In this document: positions 19,807-28,550 of the stretch, one piece after another | How the letters are laid out: each line of letters starts with the position of its first letter | Position numbering within the stretch: the stretch's first letter is position 1 | Assembly (NCBI RefSeq): GCF_039614715.1 | Contig: NZ_CP154857.1 | Span: forward strand, 1,612,001 to 1,676,000 | Source of the DNA: Microbacterium sp. AZCO | Lineage (GTDB): Bacteria > Actinomycetota > Actinomycetes > Actinomycetales > Microbacteriaceae | DNA length: 64,000 bases | Direction: 5' to 3' | Position numbers and translations under genes: made by a program | The notes under the pieces: model-generated | What the model saw: the letters and a program-made list of their open reading frames with translations, nothing else | What the model was told of the DNA's origin: nothing | The model's database searches: none

Positions 19807-20718
19807 TCAGCCCGCGACGACCTGCCCTGCGGACTCCACCTCGCGCCGCACGACGGCGGCGACGGCATCCGCCCCCTGCTCCGACATGACGATCGTGTAG
19901 TGGTTGCGGTCGTCGACGCGCTCGTGCCGCATCTCGTGGTGCGCGGCCAGCAGGCGGGCCAGATGCTCGGGCGCGTACAGCCCGGGCGTCTCGTCCATCA
20001 GGCCGCGTGGGGCGGTGAGCAGCACGGTCGGGTGCCGCAGCGCCGCGAGCGCGTCGGGCACCGTCGTCGTGGTGTTCATGTCGGTGTTGTCGTCGACGAC
20101 GACCGCGTAGCTCGTCGCGGGCCGGAACGCGTCCGAGTCGGGCACGAGGTCGTACTCGAGGTAGCGCTCGAGCTCCGGCGTCCAGTCGGCCCGGAACGCG
20201 GGATGCTCGCGCCAGAAGGCGCGATACTCCCCCGCGTCGGCGAATCGCATCGACAGGCGCGCGGCCGTCGGTCCGAGGATGCGCGAGACGAGCTCCTCTG
20301 GAGCGAGCCCGGCGGGCACGTCGAGGGGCAGACCGCCGTCGACGAGTACGAGCCGAGCGACGCGCTCGGGATGCAGGTGGGCGAACACGACGGCCACGAA
20401 TGCGCCCATCGAATGCCCGACGACCACGAGCCGTGGGATGTCGAGCGCGTCCAGGACGGCGGCGAGGTCGGCGGCATGCGCGGCCATCCCCGCGGGTCCC
20501 GCGAGCCCGTTGCTGCGGCCCCGCCCGCGCAGGTCCGGGGCGATGACGCGCACACCCGGCAGGCGCTCGACGACGAAGGGCCACGCGAGATGGGATGCCG
20601 TCACCCCGTGCACGACGAGCACGTCGGCCGAGGCATCCCCCTCCGGATCCCACACGCCGACGCGCAGCGACCCTCCGCTCACCGGCACGTCGAGCGTGCG
20701 ATACGTGTGGCCCGTCAT
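19807..20718 (-). CDS. Alpha/beta hydrolase
   Basis: The 303-residue protein has the alpha/beta-hydrolase fold: oxyanion region VVHGVTASHLAW, nucleophile elbow VVGHSMGAFVA with Ser near residue 108, and a likely catalytic His in DDRNHYTIV near the C-terminus. It could be an esterase, lactonase or thioesterase. It is the last gene of the nine-gene livK unit and overlaps the 3-hydroxybutyrate dehydrogenase gene by four bases. In that setting hydrolysis of a 3-hydroxybutyrate ester or related acyl ester is plausible, but this is inference. Confidence 0.8.
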   Translation of the reverse strand: MTGHTYRTLDVPVSGGSLRVGVWDPEGDASADVLVVHGVTASHLAWPFVVERLPGVRVIAPDLRGRGRSNGLAGPAGMAAHAADLAAVLDALDIPRLVVVGHSMGAFVAVVFAHLHPERVARLVLVDGGLPLDVPAGLAPEELVSRILGPTAARLSMRFADAGEYRAFWREHPAFRADWTPELERYLEYDLVPDSDAFRPATSYAVVVDDNTDMNTTTTVPDALAALRHPTVLLTAPRGLMDETPGLYAPEHLARLLAAHHEMRHERVDDRNHYTIVMSEQGADAVAAVVRREVESAGQVVAG

Positions 20719-21467
20719 CGGGCCGTCCACCCTCCGTCGATCGTGTACGAGGCGCCGGTGACCATGCCGGCCTTGTCGGACGCCAGCCAGCCCGCGAGCG
20801 ACGCGACCTCGTCGGCCTCGACGAGGCGCTTCACGGCCGTCTCGGTGAGCATGATCTTCTCGACGACCTCGCTCTCGGGGATGCCGTGCAGCTGCGCCTG
20901 ATCGGCGATCTGCTTCTCGACCAGCGGCGTGCGCACGTACGCGGGGTTGATGCAGTTGCTCGTCACCCCGTGCGGCGCGCCCTCGAGCGCCGTGACCTTC
21001 GACAGTCCCTCGAGACCGTGCTTGGCCGAGACGTACGCCGACTTGAAGGGGCTCGCCCGCAGCCCGTGCGCGCTCGAGATGTTGATGACGCGTCCCCAGC
21101 CGCGCTCGTACATCGTGGGCAGCGCCGCCCGGATGAGCAGGAACGGCGACTCGACCATGAGCCGCAGGATGAAGCGGAACGTGTCGGGCTCGTACTCCTC
21201 GATCGGCGCGACCTTCTGGATGCCGGCGTTGTTCACGAGGATGTCGGCGTCGAGGCTGAGGCTCTCGAGTGCGACGGTGTCGGCCAGGTCGACGACCCAT
21301 GCCTCTCCCCCGACCTCGGCTGCCGCGGCCCGGGCCGCGTCTTCGTTGAGGTCCGCGATCACGACGTGGGCGCCGCGGCCGGCGAACTCGTGCGCGCATG
21401 CGAGGCCGATTCCGCTCGCGCCGCCGGTCACGACGGCGCGCTTGCCCGCCAGATCCTGCTCGGTCAC
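20715..21467 (-). CDS. bdhA: D-3-hydroxybutyrate dehydrogenase (SDR)
   Basis: The 250-residue short-chain dehydrogenase has the NAD-binding TGGASGIG loop, NNAG, and the catalytic Ser-Tyr-Lys in SSAHGLRASPFKSAYVSAK. Segments HGLRASPFKSAYVSAKHG, CINPAYVRTPLVEKQI and the C-terminal VKRLVEADEVA are typical of the 3-hydroxybutyrate dehydrogenase branch as I recall it. It would oxidise D-3-hydroxybutyrate to acetoacetate, feeding the adjacent scoA/scoB/thiolase products. The GTG start has GGAGGGGG upstream and overlaps the TetR stop by four bases. Confidence 0.82.
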   Translation of the reverse strand: MTEQDLAGKRAVVTGGASGIGLACAHEFAGRGAHVVIADLNEDAARAAAAEVGGEAWVVDLADTVALESLSLDADILVNNAGIQKVAPIEEYEPDTFRFILRLMVESPFLLIRAALPTMYERGWGRVINISSAHGLRASPFKSAYVSAKHGLEGLSKVTALEGAPHGVTSNCINPAYVRTPLVEKQIADQAQLHGIPESEVVEKIMLTETAVKRLVEADEVASLAGWLASDKAGMVTGASYTIDGGWTAR

Positions 21468-22150
21468 TGCCGATCCCCCTCCTGTGCGCCGCGCGGCGCG
21501 AGTGCATTGTCGATGAAGAGCGCCATGGCGTCGAAGACGGCGGGGTCGATCTCGGCCGGCGGCCTGCCCTCGGCATCCCGTTCCCACAGCAGGAACCGCA
21601 TGCCGATGAGCTCGCCCATGCCCATGAGGGCCCACGCCGCCACCGCGGGGTCGAGCCGCGGATCGACGTCGCCCGCCTGCTGGGCGTCGCGCAGGCCCGC
21701 TTCGTACCCTTCGACGATCCGCGTGTAGTGCAGGCGGAGGGTGTCGGGCGAGACGAACTCCGCCTCCCGCACGACCCGGTAGAGAGCCGGATGCTCGGCG
21801 GTGAAGCGGAAGAAGCCCGCGAAGCCGGCGCGCTCCGCCTCGAGCCGCGAGCCGGCGCCCGCCATCGCCTCCGACATCGAGTGGCGCACGCGCCGGTTGA
21901 GGTCGATGACGAGGGCCTCGAAGATCGTCTGCTTGCTGTCGAAGTAGAGGTAGAACGTGCCGAGGCCGATGCCCGCGCGCTCGGTGATCTTGACGATGGA
22001 TGCCTCGTGGTACCCCTGCTCGGCGAACACCGCCTCGGCCGCCTCGAGCAGTCGCCGGCGCGTGGCCTCGCCGCGCTTCGTCAGCGGGCGTCCTGTCGCG
22101 GGTGACACGAGCTCTGCCTGCTCGTCGAGCAGGTCACCGGGTGCGCTCAT
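21464..22150 (-). CDS. TetR-family repressor
   Basis: The 228-residue protein has an N-terminal HTH (TRRRLLEAAEAVFAEQGYHEASIVKITERAGIGLGTFYLYFDSK, about 28-71) and a helical effector domain. It lies inside the operon, overlapped by four bases on both sides, so it is made in proportion to the transport and enzyme genes and probably represses their promoter. A candidate operator with 7-bp arms lies just after the livK -10 box (28448-28467). Acyl-CoA is a likely ligand class by analogy with other TetR regulators of acyl metabolism; this is inference. Confidence 0.85.
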   Translation of the reverse strand: MSAPGDLLDEQAELVSPATGRPLTKRGEATRRRLLEAAEAVFAEQGYHEASIVKITERAGIGLGTFYLYFDSKQTIFEALVIDLNRRVRHSMSEAMAGAGSRLEAERAGFAGFFRFTAEHPALYRVVREAEFVSPDTLRLHYTRIVEGYEAGLRDAQQAGDVDPRLDPAVAAWALMGMGELIGMRFLLWERDAEGRPPAEIDPAVFDAMALFIDNALAPRGAQEGDRQ

Positions 22151-23700
22151 GATCGCTTTCCTTCCGTCATGCGCAATGCCGCCTCGCGCAGGCGCGAGCG
22201 GGCGAGCTTCTCGATCGTCGAGCGCGGGAGGTCGTCGGCGAACTCGACGCGCACGGGAACCTTGAACGCCGCGAGGTTGCGCCGGGCGTGCGCGAGCACC
22301 TCGTCGACGGACAGCATCGCCCCCGGTTCCGGCACGACGAACGCGACGCCGCGCTCACCCCACACGTCGTCGGGCACGCCGACGACCGCGGCCGAGGCGA
22401 TGAGGGGATGCATCGTCAGCGCGAGCTCGACCTCGGCGGGGGCGACGTTCTCGCCGCCCGAGATGTAGATGTCCTTCAGCCGGTCGACGATGCGGAAGAC
22501 GCCGTCGGCGTCGCGGTGGACGAGATCGCCCGTGCGCAGCCAGTCGCCCGAGAGTGCGCGGGCCGAGGCATCCGGATCCCCCAGGTATCCGGCGAACACG
22601 CTCGGCCCGCGCACCCACAGCTCGCCCGTCGCCTCTCCGTCGAGCGGCAGTCCGGAGTCGGGGTCGACGACGCAGACCGAGACGTGCGGATACGGTCGCC
22701 CCACGGCTCCGGGATGCCGCGCGACCTCGTCGGCGGGAAGGTGCAGCACGTTGGGGGCGGCTTCCGTCAGGCCGTATCCCTGGGTGAGCGAGAGCCCACG
22801 GGCACTCCACGTCTCCTGCAGGGAGGCGGGGATCGTCGCACCGCCCACGACGGCGAGGCGCATCGACGAGATGTCGGCGTCGTTCCACGCCCGGTCGGCC
22901 GCGAGCAGCGCGTACTGGGTGGGCACGCCCATCATCGCCGTGACCCGGCGCTCGCGGATGAGCTGCAGCGCGCGCGACGGCTGGAACGAGCGCTCCAGCA
23001 CGACGGTCGCGCCGACCCACCAGGCGAGGAGCGGCTGGCAGTTCCACGCGGCGATGTGGAACTGCGGCAGCATCGCGAGCACGACGTCGTCCGCCGTGAG
23101 CGGCAGCGCTCCTGCGAGTGCGAGGTTCGTCCAGAAGCAGTTGGCGTGCGTCAGGACGACGCCCTTGGGCGCCGCTTCGCTGCCCGAGGTGAAGATGATG
23201 AGCAGCGGGTCGTCGTCGCGGACGTTCCGCCCCGTGACACGGTCCTCGGCAGCCGGGACGGATGCCTCGACACCGGTCGTGCCGAGTGCCGCGATGCGCG
23301 GTGCGTGGACGAGCCCCCGCGATGCCTCCGCGGCGAGCGTCTCGTACTCGTCCTCGACGAGCACGAGCGCCGGCTCGCAGCGGAGCAGGACGTCGGACAG
23401 CTCGCGGGGCGTCAGGCGCCACGACAGCGGGACGAGCGCGATGCCGGTCAGCGCACAGGCGAAGAACGCGACGACGTGATCGGTCGAGTTTCCCGTCACG
23501 GTGGCGATGCGATGGCCGGGACCGTAGCCGGCCGTCCTGAGCCCGTCGGCGAGTGCGACGGCGCGGCCCGCGAGGGTCGCATAGTCGATCGTGACCCCGC
23601 GGTCGTCGATGGCGATCCGCGTCGGCGAGTGGGCGGCACGGTCGGTGATCCACCGGCCGATCGTGTGCGGGCCGTCGTCGAGAAGGGTGCCCCAATTCAT
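22147..23700 (-). CDS. Acyl-CoA synthetase (AMP-forming)
   Basis: The 517-residue ANL-superfamily enzyme activates a carboxylic acid as acyl-AMP and then acyl-CoA. Core motifs are IFTSGSEAAPKGVVLTH (P-loop), QGYGLTEAAP, the hinge region WLRTGDLVHRD and the C-terminal Lys region PRSTIEKLARSRLRE. The P-loop reads SGSEAAPKG instead of the common SGTTGxPKG, a tolerated variant. It is overlapped by four bases on both sides, between livM and tetR. Its substrate is unknown; import by the LIV-type transporter followed by CoA ligation is the natural reading. Confidence 0.87.
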   Translation of the reverse strand: MNWGTLLDDGPHTIGRWITDRAAHSPTRIAIDDRGVTIDYATLAGRAVALADGLRTAGYGPGHRIATVTGNSTDHVVAFFACALTGIALVPLSWRLTPRELSDVLLRCEPALVLVEDEYETLAAEASRGLVHAPRIAALGTTGVEASVPAAEDRVTGRNVRDDDPLLIIFTSGSEAAPKGVVLTHANCFWTNLALAGALPLTADDVVLAMLPQFHIAAWNCQPLLAWWVGATVVLERSFQPSRALQLIRERRVTAMMGVPTQYALLAADRAWNDADISSMRLAVVGGATIPASLQETWSARGLSLTQGYGLTEAAPNVLHLPADEVARHPGAVGRPYPHVSVCVVDPDSGLPLDGEATGELWVRGPSVFAGYLGDPDASARALSGDWLRTGDLVHRDADGVFRIVDRLKDIYISGGENVAPAEVELALTMHPLIASAAVVGVPDDVWGERGVAFVVPEPGAMLSVDEVLAHARRNLAAFKVPVRVEFADDLPRSTIEKLARSRLREAALRMTEGKRS

Positions 23701-24827
23701 ACGCGCACCTCGAGGTCGTTCGGAGCAGTCGCCTCCGGGGCCGCCTCGTCCAGCCCGCGCAGCGCGACCCGCGCCCGCTCGCCGCGCCGGCGGCGCGCCC
23801 AGGCGTCGATCGTGCCTGCGATCCCGCCGGGGAGGAACATCACCACGAGGATGAACAGGACGCCGAGCAGGAACAGCGGCTCCGACAGCGGGATGCGCAG
23901 GACGTCGGGAAGTCCCGCGATCGCCTCGGATCCGGCGAGGACGGTCAGCCGCTGATCGAGCAGCGTGTAGAGCACACCGCCCACAATGGCACCCCACCGG
24001 AATCCCACGCCACCGAGCACGACCATGACGAGGATCGTGATCGTGAGATCGGCCGACACCGACCTCGGCACGGTGCCCGACTGCAGCAGCATGTACGCGA
24101 CACCCGCGAGACTCGCGAGCACCGCCGCGATGACGAAGACGACGAGCCTGACGCGGTACGGACGCAGTCCGAGCACCTTCACGCGCTGCTCGTTCTCGCG
24201 CGTCGCGCGTACGAGATGTCCCAGTCGCGAGGTGTCGACCCAGAGCGTCACGAGGTACACGACGACGAGCACGGCCAGCGCGAACCAGTAGAGGTTGCGC
24301 GTGTTGACCACCCCGATGAGGACGTCGGGCACCTGGTCCGTGTCGAGGCTGAGGCCCTCCTCGCCGCCGGTGACGGCCGAGTTGCGCCGCACGAGCACGG
24401 ACCCCGCCTGCGCGAACGCGAGCGTCACCATCGCGAACGGGATGCCGGACACGCGCATCGCGACCGCGCCCGTGGCGAGCGCGATGACCATGCCCCCGAG
24501 GAGCGCGATGAAGATCCCGGGCCACAGCGGCACGCCGAAGTGCTCCAGCGCGATGCCGAGCCCGTACGCGCCGGCGCCGAAGTAGAGCGCGTGGCCGAAG
24601 GACAGCATCCCGGAACTCCCGAGCAGCAGGTTGTACGACAGCGCGAGCGCCGCGAACACCATGCAGAGCGACAGCAGCGCGAGAGTTCCCGGCATGTACG
24701 TCGGAGTGGGGAGGATGCCGGGAAGCGAGAGGTTCAGCATCGGGAGGATCGCCATGAAGACGACGAGAACCACGCCGACGATCGCGGGGACGAACCTCCT
24801 CGGTCCCTGAGCCTGTCGAAGGGTCAT
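23697..24827 (-). CDS. livM: LIV-type ABC transporter permease
   Basis: The 376-residue membrane protein has the conserved LivM features: about 8-10 hydrophobic helices, LSYNLLLGSSGMLSFGHALYFGAGAY near the start, and RENEQRVKVLGL in the cytoplasmic loop that contacts the ATPases. The first eleven residues (MTLRQAQGPRR) are encoded by a copy of the dispersed 22-bp repeat (24802-24823), an unusual insertion right after the start codon. It overlaps livH and the ligase gene by four bases each. Confidence 0.88.
   Translation of the reverse strand: MTLRQAQGPRRFVPAIVGVVLVVFMAILPMLNLSLPGILPTPTYMPGTLALLSLCMVFAALALSYNLLLGSSGMLSFGHALYFGAGAYGLGIALEHFGVPLWPGIFIALLGGMVIALATGAVAMRVSGIPFAMVTLAFAQAGSVLVRRNSAVTGGEEGLSLDTDQVPDVLIGVVNTRNLYWFALAVLVVVYLVTLWVDTSRLGHLVRATRENEQRVKVLGLRPYRVRLVVFVIAAVLASLAGVAYMLLQSGTVPRSVSADLTITILVMVVLGGVGFRWGAIVGGVLYTLLDQRLTVLAGSEAIAGLPDVLRIPLSEPLFLLGVLFILVVMFLPGGIAGTIDAWARRRRGERARVALRGLDEAAPEATAPNDLEVRV
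24802..24823. repeat. Dispersed 22-bp palindromic repeat inside the livM 5' end
   Basis: CCCTGAGCCTGTCGAAGG lies directly after the livM start codon and encodes LRQAQGP. It matches the copies at 8481-8502 and 19778-19799 apart from a few substitutions. Confidence 0.7.
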
Positions 24828-25699
24828 GCCTTCCTCCCCAGGAGTCCCGTCGGCCGAACGAGCAGCACGACCGCGAGGAGGATCACGACGATGAAGTCGC
24901 CGGTTCCGCCGAGATAGAAGTTCGCGAACTGCTGCAGCACCGCCACGAGGACGGATGCCACGGCCGCGCCCGTGAGCGAGCCGAGACCGCCGACGACCGT
25001 CACGATGAACGCGAAGATGAGCAGCGTCGAGCCGAGGGTGGCCGAGACGAAGGTGGAGTAGTGCATCGCGAGCACTCCCCCGATGCCCGCTGCGGCACCG
25101 CCGATCGCGAAGACGAGCGTGAAGGACTTCCGCACGTCGATGCCGAGCGCCGTCACCATCGACCGGTTCTCGACACCGGCGCGGATGATCATGCCGTACC
25201 GCGTCTTCTGGAGGAACAGCACGAGGGCTGCGAGCACGAGCACGGCGGCGATCATGAGCACCCAGTAGGTGTTCGGGATGCGGGCGCCGAGGACGTCGGT
25301 CGTCTGCTTCAGCCACGCCGGGCCCGAGATGTGGATCGGGTCGGTGCCCCAGATCCCCTCGAACAGCGCGACGGCGGCGAACGACAGGCCGACCGTGACG
25401 AGCACCTGCTCGATGTGCCGCTCGTACAGAGGGCGGATGAGGACGAGCTCGGTGAGCGTCGCGAAGACCGCGCCGACCACCGCCCCCACGGCTATCGAGG
25501 CGAGGAACGACCACCACGAGTCGGTGCCGAGGGACTGCGCCACGATCCAGCCGAGGAAGGCGCTCAGGGTGAGGAAGGCGCCGTGGGCGAAGTTGAGCAC
25601 GTGCATGAGGCCGTAGATGAGGCTGAGCCCGCTCGCGACGAGGAAGTAGAGGGCGCCGAGGCCGACGCCCGTGATGAGGGTCAGGACGAGGGTGCTCAC
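24824..25699 (-). CDS. livH: LIV-type ABC transporter permease
   Basis: The 291-residue integral membrane protein matches LivH: MHVLNFAHGAFLTLSAFLGW near residues 32-51, ERHIEQVLVTVGLSFA, and ENRSMVTALGIDVRKSFTLVFAIGGA in the loop before the last helices. It forms the channel together with LivM. Four-base overlaps join it to livF and livM. Confidence 0.92.
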   Translation of the reverse strand: MSTLVLTLITGVGLGALYFLVASGLSLIYGLMHVLNFAHGAFLTLSAFLGWIVAQSLGTDSWWSFLASIAVGAVVGAVFATLTELVLIRPLYERHIEQVLVTVGLSFAAVALFEGIWGTDPIHISGPAWLKQTTDVLGARIPNTYWVLMIAAVLVLAALVLFLQKTRYGMIIRAGVENRSMVTALGIDVRKSFTLVFAIGGAAAGIGGVLAMHYSTFVSATLGSTLLIFAFIVTVVGGLGSLTGAAVASVLVAVLQQFANFYLGGTGDFIVVILLAVVLLVRPTGLLGRKA

Positions 25700-26418
25700 G
25701 AGACGGCCTCCTCGACGTGGACGCCCAGGAGGCGGCGGGTGAGGTCGCCGTCGTCGAGGATCGCACCGGCCCGGCCCGTGTGCACGACCCGGCCCCCGCC
25801 GATGACGATCGCATCGCCCGCGAGGCGCCGGACGACGTCGAGGTTCTGCTCGACGAGGAGGATCGGGACGGTCTTGGATGCCTCTTCGAGAGCGTCCGCG
25901 ACCTCCGTCACGATCTTGGGCGCGAGGCCCTTCGTCGGCTCGTCGACGAGGAGGATCCGGTTGTCGTTCAGCAGCGCGCGGGCGACCGACACCATCTGCT
26001 GCTGTCCGCCCGAGAGCGTGCCGGCCTGCTGGTCGCGCCGCGCGACGAGGTCGGGGAACAGCGCGTCCACGAGCTCGCGGCGCGGAGAGCGCCGGCGCTC
26101 GGCCAGGGCGAGGTTCTCGGCGACGGTCAGCTTGGAGAAGACCTCTCGGTCCTCGGGCACGTAGCCCACGCCGCGCTGCACGACGCGGTGCGTCGGCAGC
26201 CCGTCGATGCGCTCGCCCGCGAGACGCACCTCCCCCCGACGATGGATGAGGCCCAGGATGCCGCGGATCGTCGAGGTCTTCCCCGCCCCGTTGCGACCGA
26301 GGATCGCCGTGATCCCCGTGGCGGGAACGTCGAACGTGACGTCCTCGACGACCTGCTGACCGGCGAGCGTGCAGCGAAGGTTCGCCACGCTGAGGATCGG
26401 ACCCCCTGAAGCGGTCAT
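25696..26418 (-). CDS. livF: LIV-type ABC transporter ATPase
   Basis: The 240-residue ATPase has Walker A LGRNGAGKTS (about 38-47), signature LSGGQQQMVSVARALL and Walker B ILLVDEPTKGLAPKI. The KGLAP after Walker B is characteristic of LivF. It drives uptake with LivG, LivH and LivM. Confidence 0.93.
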   Translation of the reverse strand: MTASGGPILSVANLRCTLAGQQVVEDVTFDVPATGITAILGRNGAGKTSTIRGILGLIHRRGEVRLAGERIDGLPTHRVVQRGVGYVPEDREVFSKLTVAENLALAERRRSPRRELVDALFPDLVARRDQQAGTLSGGQQQMVSVARALLNDNRILLVDEPTKGLAPKIVTEVADALEEASKTVPILLVEQNLDVVRRLAGDAIVIGGGRVVHTGRAGAILDDGDLTRRLLGVHVEEAVS

Positions 26419-27194
26419 GCCGCCGTCCCGAGGTACGCGCTCTGCACGAGCGGATCCGCCGTGACCTTCTGCGGGGTGTCGAACGCGATGATCGTGCCGA
26501 AGTACGTCACCGCGACCCGGTCGACGAGCCCGAGGAGCACGTCGATGTGGTGCTCCACCATGAGCACGGTGCAGCCCTTCTCGCGCTGCATCGCGCGGAT
26601 GTTCTCGACGAGCCCCGCGACGTCGCCGGAAGCGACCCCCGCCATCGGCTCGTCCAGCAGCACGAGGCTCGACTCCGTCGCGAGCAGCACGGCGATCTCG
26701 AGCTTGCGCTTGTCGCCGTGGGAGATGTCGCCCGCGAGGGCGTCGACCTTGTGCCCCAGCCCCACCGCCTCGAGCTTGTCGTGCGCGACCCGGGTCGCGG
26801 CATCCCCTACCCGGGGGAAGCGGAAGAGCGATGCGGAGCCGCCGAGCGACACCTGCGCCGCGAGACGCACGTTCTCGAGCACGGTGAGCTTCGGGAAGAG
26901 GCTCGAGGTCTGGAAGGTGCGCCCCAGTCCCGCCCGCGCCCGCGCCGCCACGGACGTCGACGTGATGTCGTGGTCGTCGAGGACGATGCGACCCGCGGTC
27001 GGCTTCACGAGACCGGAGATCACGTTGAAGAGCGTGGTCTTGCCGGCGCCGTTCGGCCCGATGACGCCGACGAGCGAGCCCGGGGCGACATCGAGCTCCA
27101 CGTCCTTGAGGATGGTGGCACCGCCGATCTGCAGCCCGAGGCCTTCGACCCTGAGGGCGGATCCGCGTGGCGCGGACGGGAGGGGTGCGTTCAT
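26415..27194 (-). CDS. livG: LIV-type ABC transporter ATPase
   Basis: The 259-residue ATPase has Walker A IGPNGAGKTT, signature region ISHGDKRKLEIAVLLA (LivG proteins use a SHGxxR-type signature) and Walker B LVLLDEPMAGVASGD. It begins 11 bases after the binding-protein stop and overlaps livF by four bases. Confidence 0.93.
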   Translation of the reverse strand: MNAPLPSAPRGSALRVEGLGLQIGGATILKDVELDVAPGSLVGVIGPNGAGKTTLFNVISGLVKPTAGRIVLDDHDITSTSVAARARAGLGRTFQTSSLFPKLTVLENVRLAAQVSLGGSASLFRFPRVGDAATRVAHDKLEAVGLGHKVDALAGDISHGDKRKLEIAVLLATESSLVLLDEPMAGVASGDVAGLVENIRAMQREKGCTVLMVEHHIDVLLGLVDRVAVTYFGTIIAFDTPQKVTADPLVQSAYLGTAA

Positions 27195-27205
27195 GCGTCG
27201 GCTGT

Positions 27206-28408
27206 CTACTTCGCCTCGGTGGGAGCGACGTCGTCGGCCGCGACCGTGTCGACGAGCTCGGGGGTGAAGGCTGCGCCGTCGGCGACGAGCTTGACCTGGT
27301 ACATGTCCTGCAGGAGCGCGTGGTCGCTCGCCCGCACCGTCATGGCGCCCTTCGGCCCGTCGAACTCGAAGCCCTCGAGCGCCGAGATCATCGCGTCGAC
27401 GTCGCCCTTGCCCTCCTTGATGGCGTGGACGATCATGATCGCCGCGTTGAAGCCGTCGGGGCTGAACAGGTCGGGCGTGCCGCCGGCATCCTCGATCGCC
27501 TTCACCATCGCGTCGTTCACGTCGTTGTCGGGCGCGCCCGGGAAGTAGTGGTTGAGGAAGCTGATCTTCTCGGATGCCTCGCCGTACGCGCCGAACGTGG
27601 CGGAGTCGCCGAGCCCCGTGACGACGGGGATGGCGTCGAGGACGCCCTGCTGGCTCATCGCCTGCCACATGGCGCCGGAGGTCGCACCGGCCCACGCGAC
27701 GAAGACGAGGTCGGGGTCGCCAGCGAGCACCTGCTGCGCGAACGGCGTGAACTCGGTCGCATCCTCCGGCACGAGTACGGAATTCACCGTCGCGCCCTGA
27801 GCGCCGAGGATCGCCTTCACGGCCGCCTCGTTCCCCGTGCCGAACGCCGTGTTCTGCGCGAGGACCGTGATCGTCTTGCCGTCGAGGTCGTCGAGGAAGG
27901 TGCCCGCGGTCGCGACATCCTGTGCGCTCTGGCGTCCCGAACGGAAGGTGTACTCGTTGATCCCCGTGATGGCATCGGCGGCGGCGGGGCCGGAGATGTA
28001 CAGCACCTTGTTCTGCTCCGCCTGCTCGGCGACCGCGAGTGCGACGCCCGACGACGCCGTACCGGCGATGATGTTCGTGCCGGCGCCGATGAGCTCCTTC
28101 ACGGCCGTGACCGCCTTGTCCGGGTCGCCGGTGTCATCGCGGTACTCGACGGTGATCTTCGTGCCGTCGACCTCGCCCGAGCCGTCGGTCGCGTAGTCGA
28201 GGCCGGCCTTGAAGGCATCGAGGTACTGCTTGCCGTAGCCGGCGAGAGCTCCGGTCTCGCTTGTGACGATGCCGACGCTCACCTCCGTCGGACCCGCCTC
28301 GCCGGTCGCATCGGACTCGCCGCCCGCGGTGGTCGGCGCGCAGGCCGCCAGGAGGAGGGCGGCCGTGGCGACCACGGACCCCAGGAGCAACTTCTTCGTA
28401 ACCCGCAT
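27206..28408 (-). CDS. livK: LIV-type periplasmic-binding-family lipoprotein
   Basis: The 400-residue protein starts MRVTKKLLLGSVVATAALLLAAC, a lipoprotein signal with lipobox LAAC near residue 23. The rest is a type I periplasmic-binding fold (VSVGIVTSETGALAGYGKQYLDAFKAGLDYA, then YISGPAAADAITGINEYTFRSGR). This family binds amino acids, amides, aromatic or aliphatic acids. It is the first gene of the nine-gene unit. The start was placed at the ATG with AAAGG about eight bases upstream rather than an earlier in-frame GTG/ATG pair. Confidence 0.9.
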   Translation of the reverse strand: MRVTKKLLLGSVVATAALLLAACAPTTAGGESDATGEAGPTEVSVGIVTSETGALAGYGKQYLDAFKAGLDYATDGSGEVDGTKITVEYRDDTGDPDKAVTAVKELIGAGTNIIAGTASSGVALAVAEQAEQNKVLYISGPAAADAITGINEYTFRSGRQSAQDVATAGTFLDDLDGKTITVLAQNTAFGTGNEAAVKAILGAQGATVNSVLVPEDATEFTPFAQQVLAGDPDLVFVAWAGATSGAMWQAMSQQGVLDAIPVVTGLGDSATFGAYGEASEKISFLNHYFPGAPDNDVNDAMVKAIEDAGGTPDLFSPDGFNAAIMIVHAIKEGKGDVDAMISALEGFEFDGPKGAMTVRASDHALLQDMYQVKLVADGAAFTPELVDTVAADDVAPTEAK

Positions 28409-28447
28409 GTGCGTGCCTTTCACCATTGAAGGGTGTGCTGTTGGTGC

Positions 28448-28467
28448 ACCTGAAGGGTGATTCAGGT
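28448..28467. promoter_or_regulatory. Palindromic operator downstream of the livK -10 box
   Basis: ACCTGAA-GGGTGA-TTCAGGT is an inverted repeat with perfect 7-bp arms, starting about seven bases downstream of the livK -10 box (minus strand). A repressor here would block transcription from its first bases. The operon's own TetR protein is the leading candidate. Confidence 0.6.
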
Positions 28468-28473
28468 TCTTGC

Positions 28474-28502
28474 AATCTAGGAAACGCGGACGCCCTCGTC
28501 AA
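28474..28502 (-). promoter_or_regulatory. Sigma70-type promoter of the livK operon
   Basis: On the minus strand TTGACG (28497-28502) and TAGATT (28474-28479) are separated by exactly 17 bp, close to the housekeeping consensus. The transcript would start at about 28467 inside the palindrome and have a leader of about 60 bases. Confidence 0.7.
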
Positions 28503-28515
28503 GTCCGCGGGATAG

Positions 28516-28544
28516 ATACCTGGGGTATATATCTTTGGTATACT
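28516..28544 (+). promoter_or_regulatory. MarR promoter with overlapping inverted repeats
   Basis: The -10 box TATACT (28539-28544) lies six bases before the GTG of the marR gene. ATACC-TGG-GGTAT (28516-28528) and GTATA-9 bp-TATAC (28525-28543) overlap each other and the box, an AT-rich palindromic cluster typical of MarR autoregulation. Confidence 0.5.
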
Positions 28545-28550
28545 TATCCG

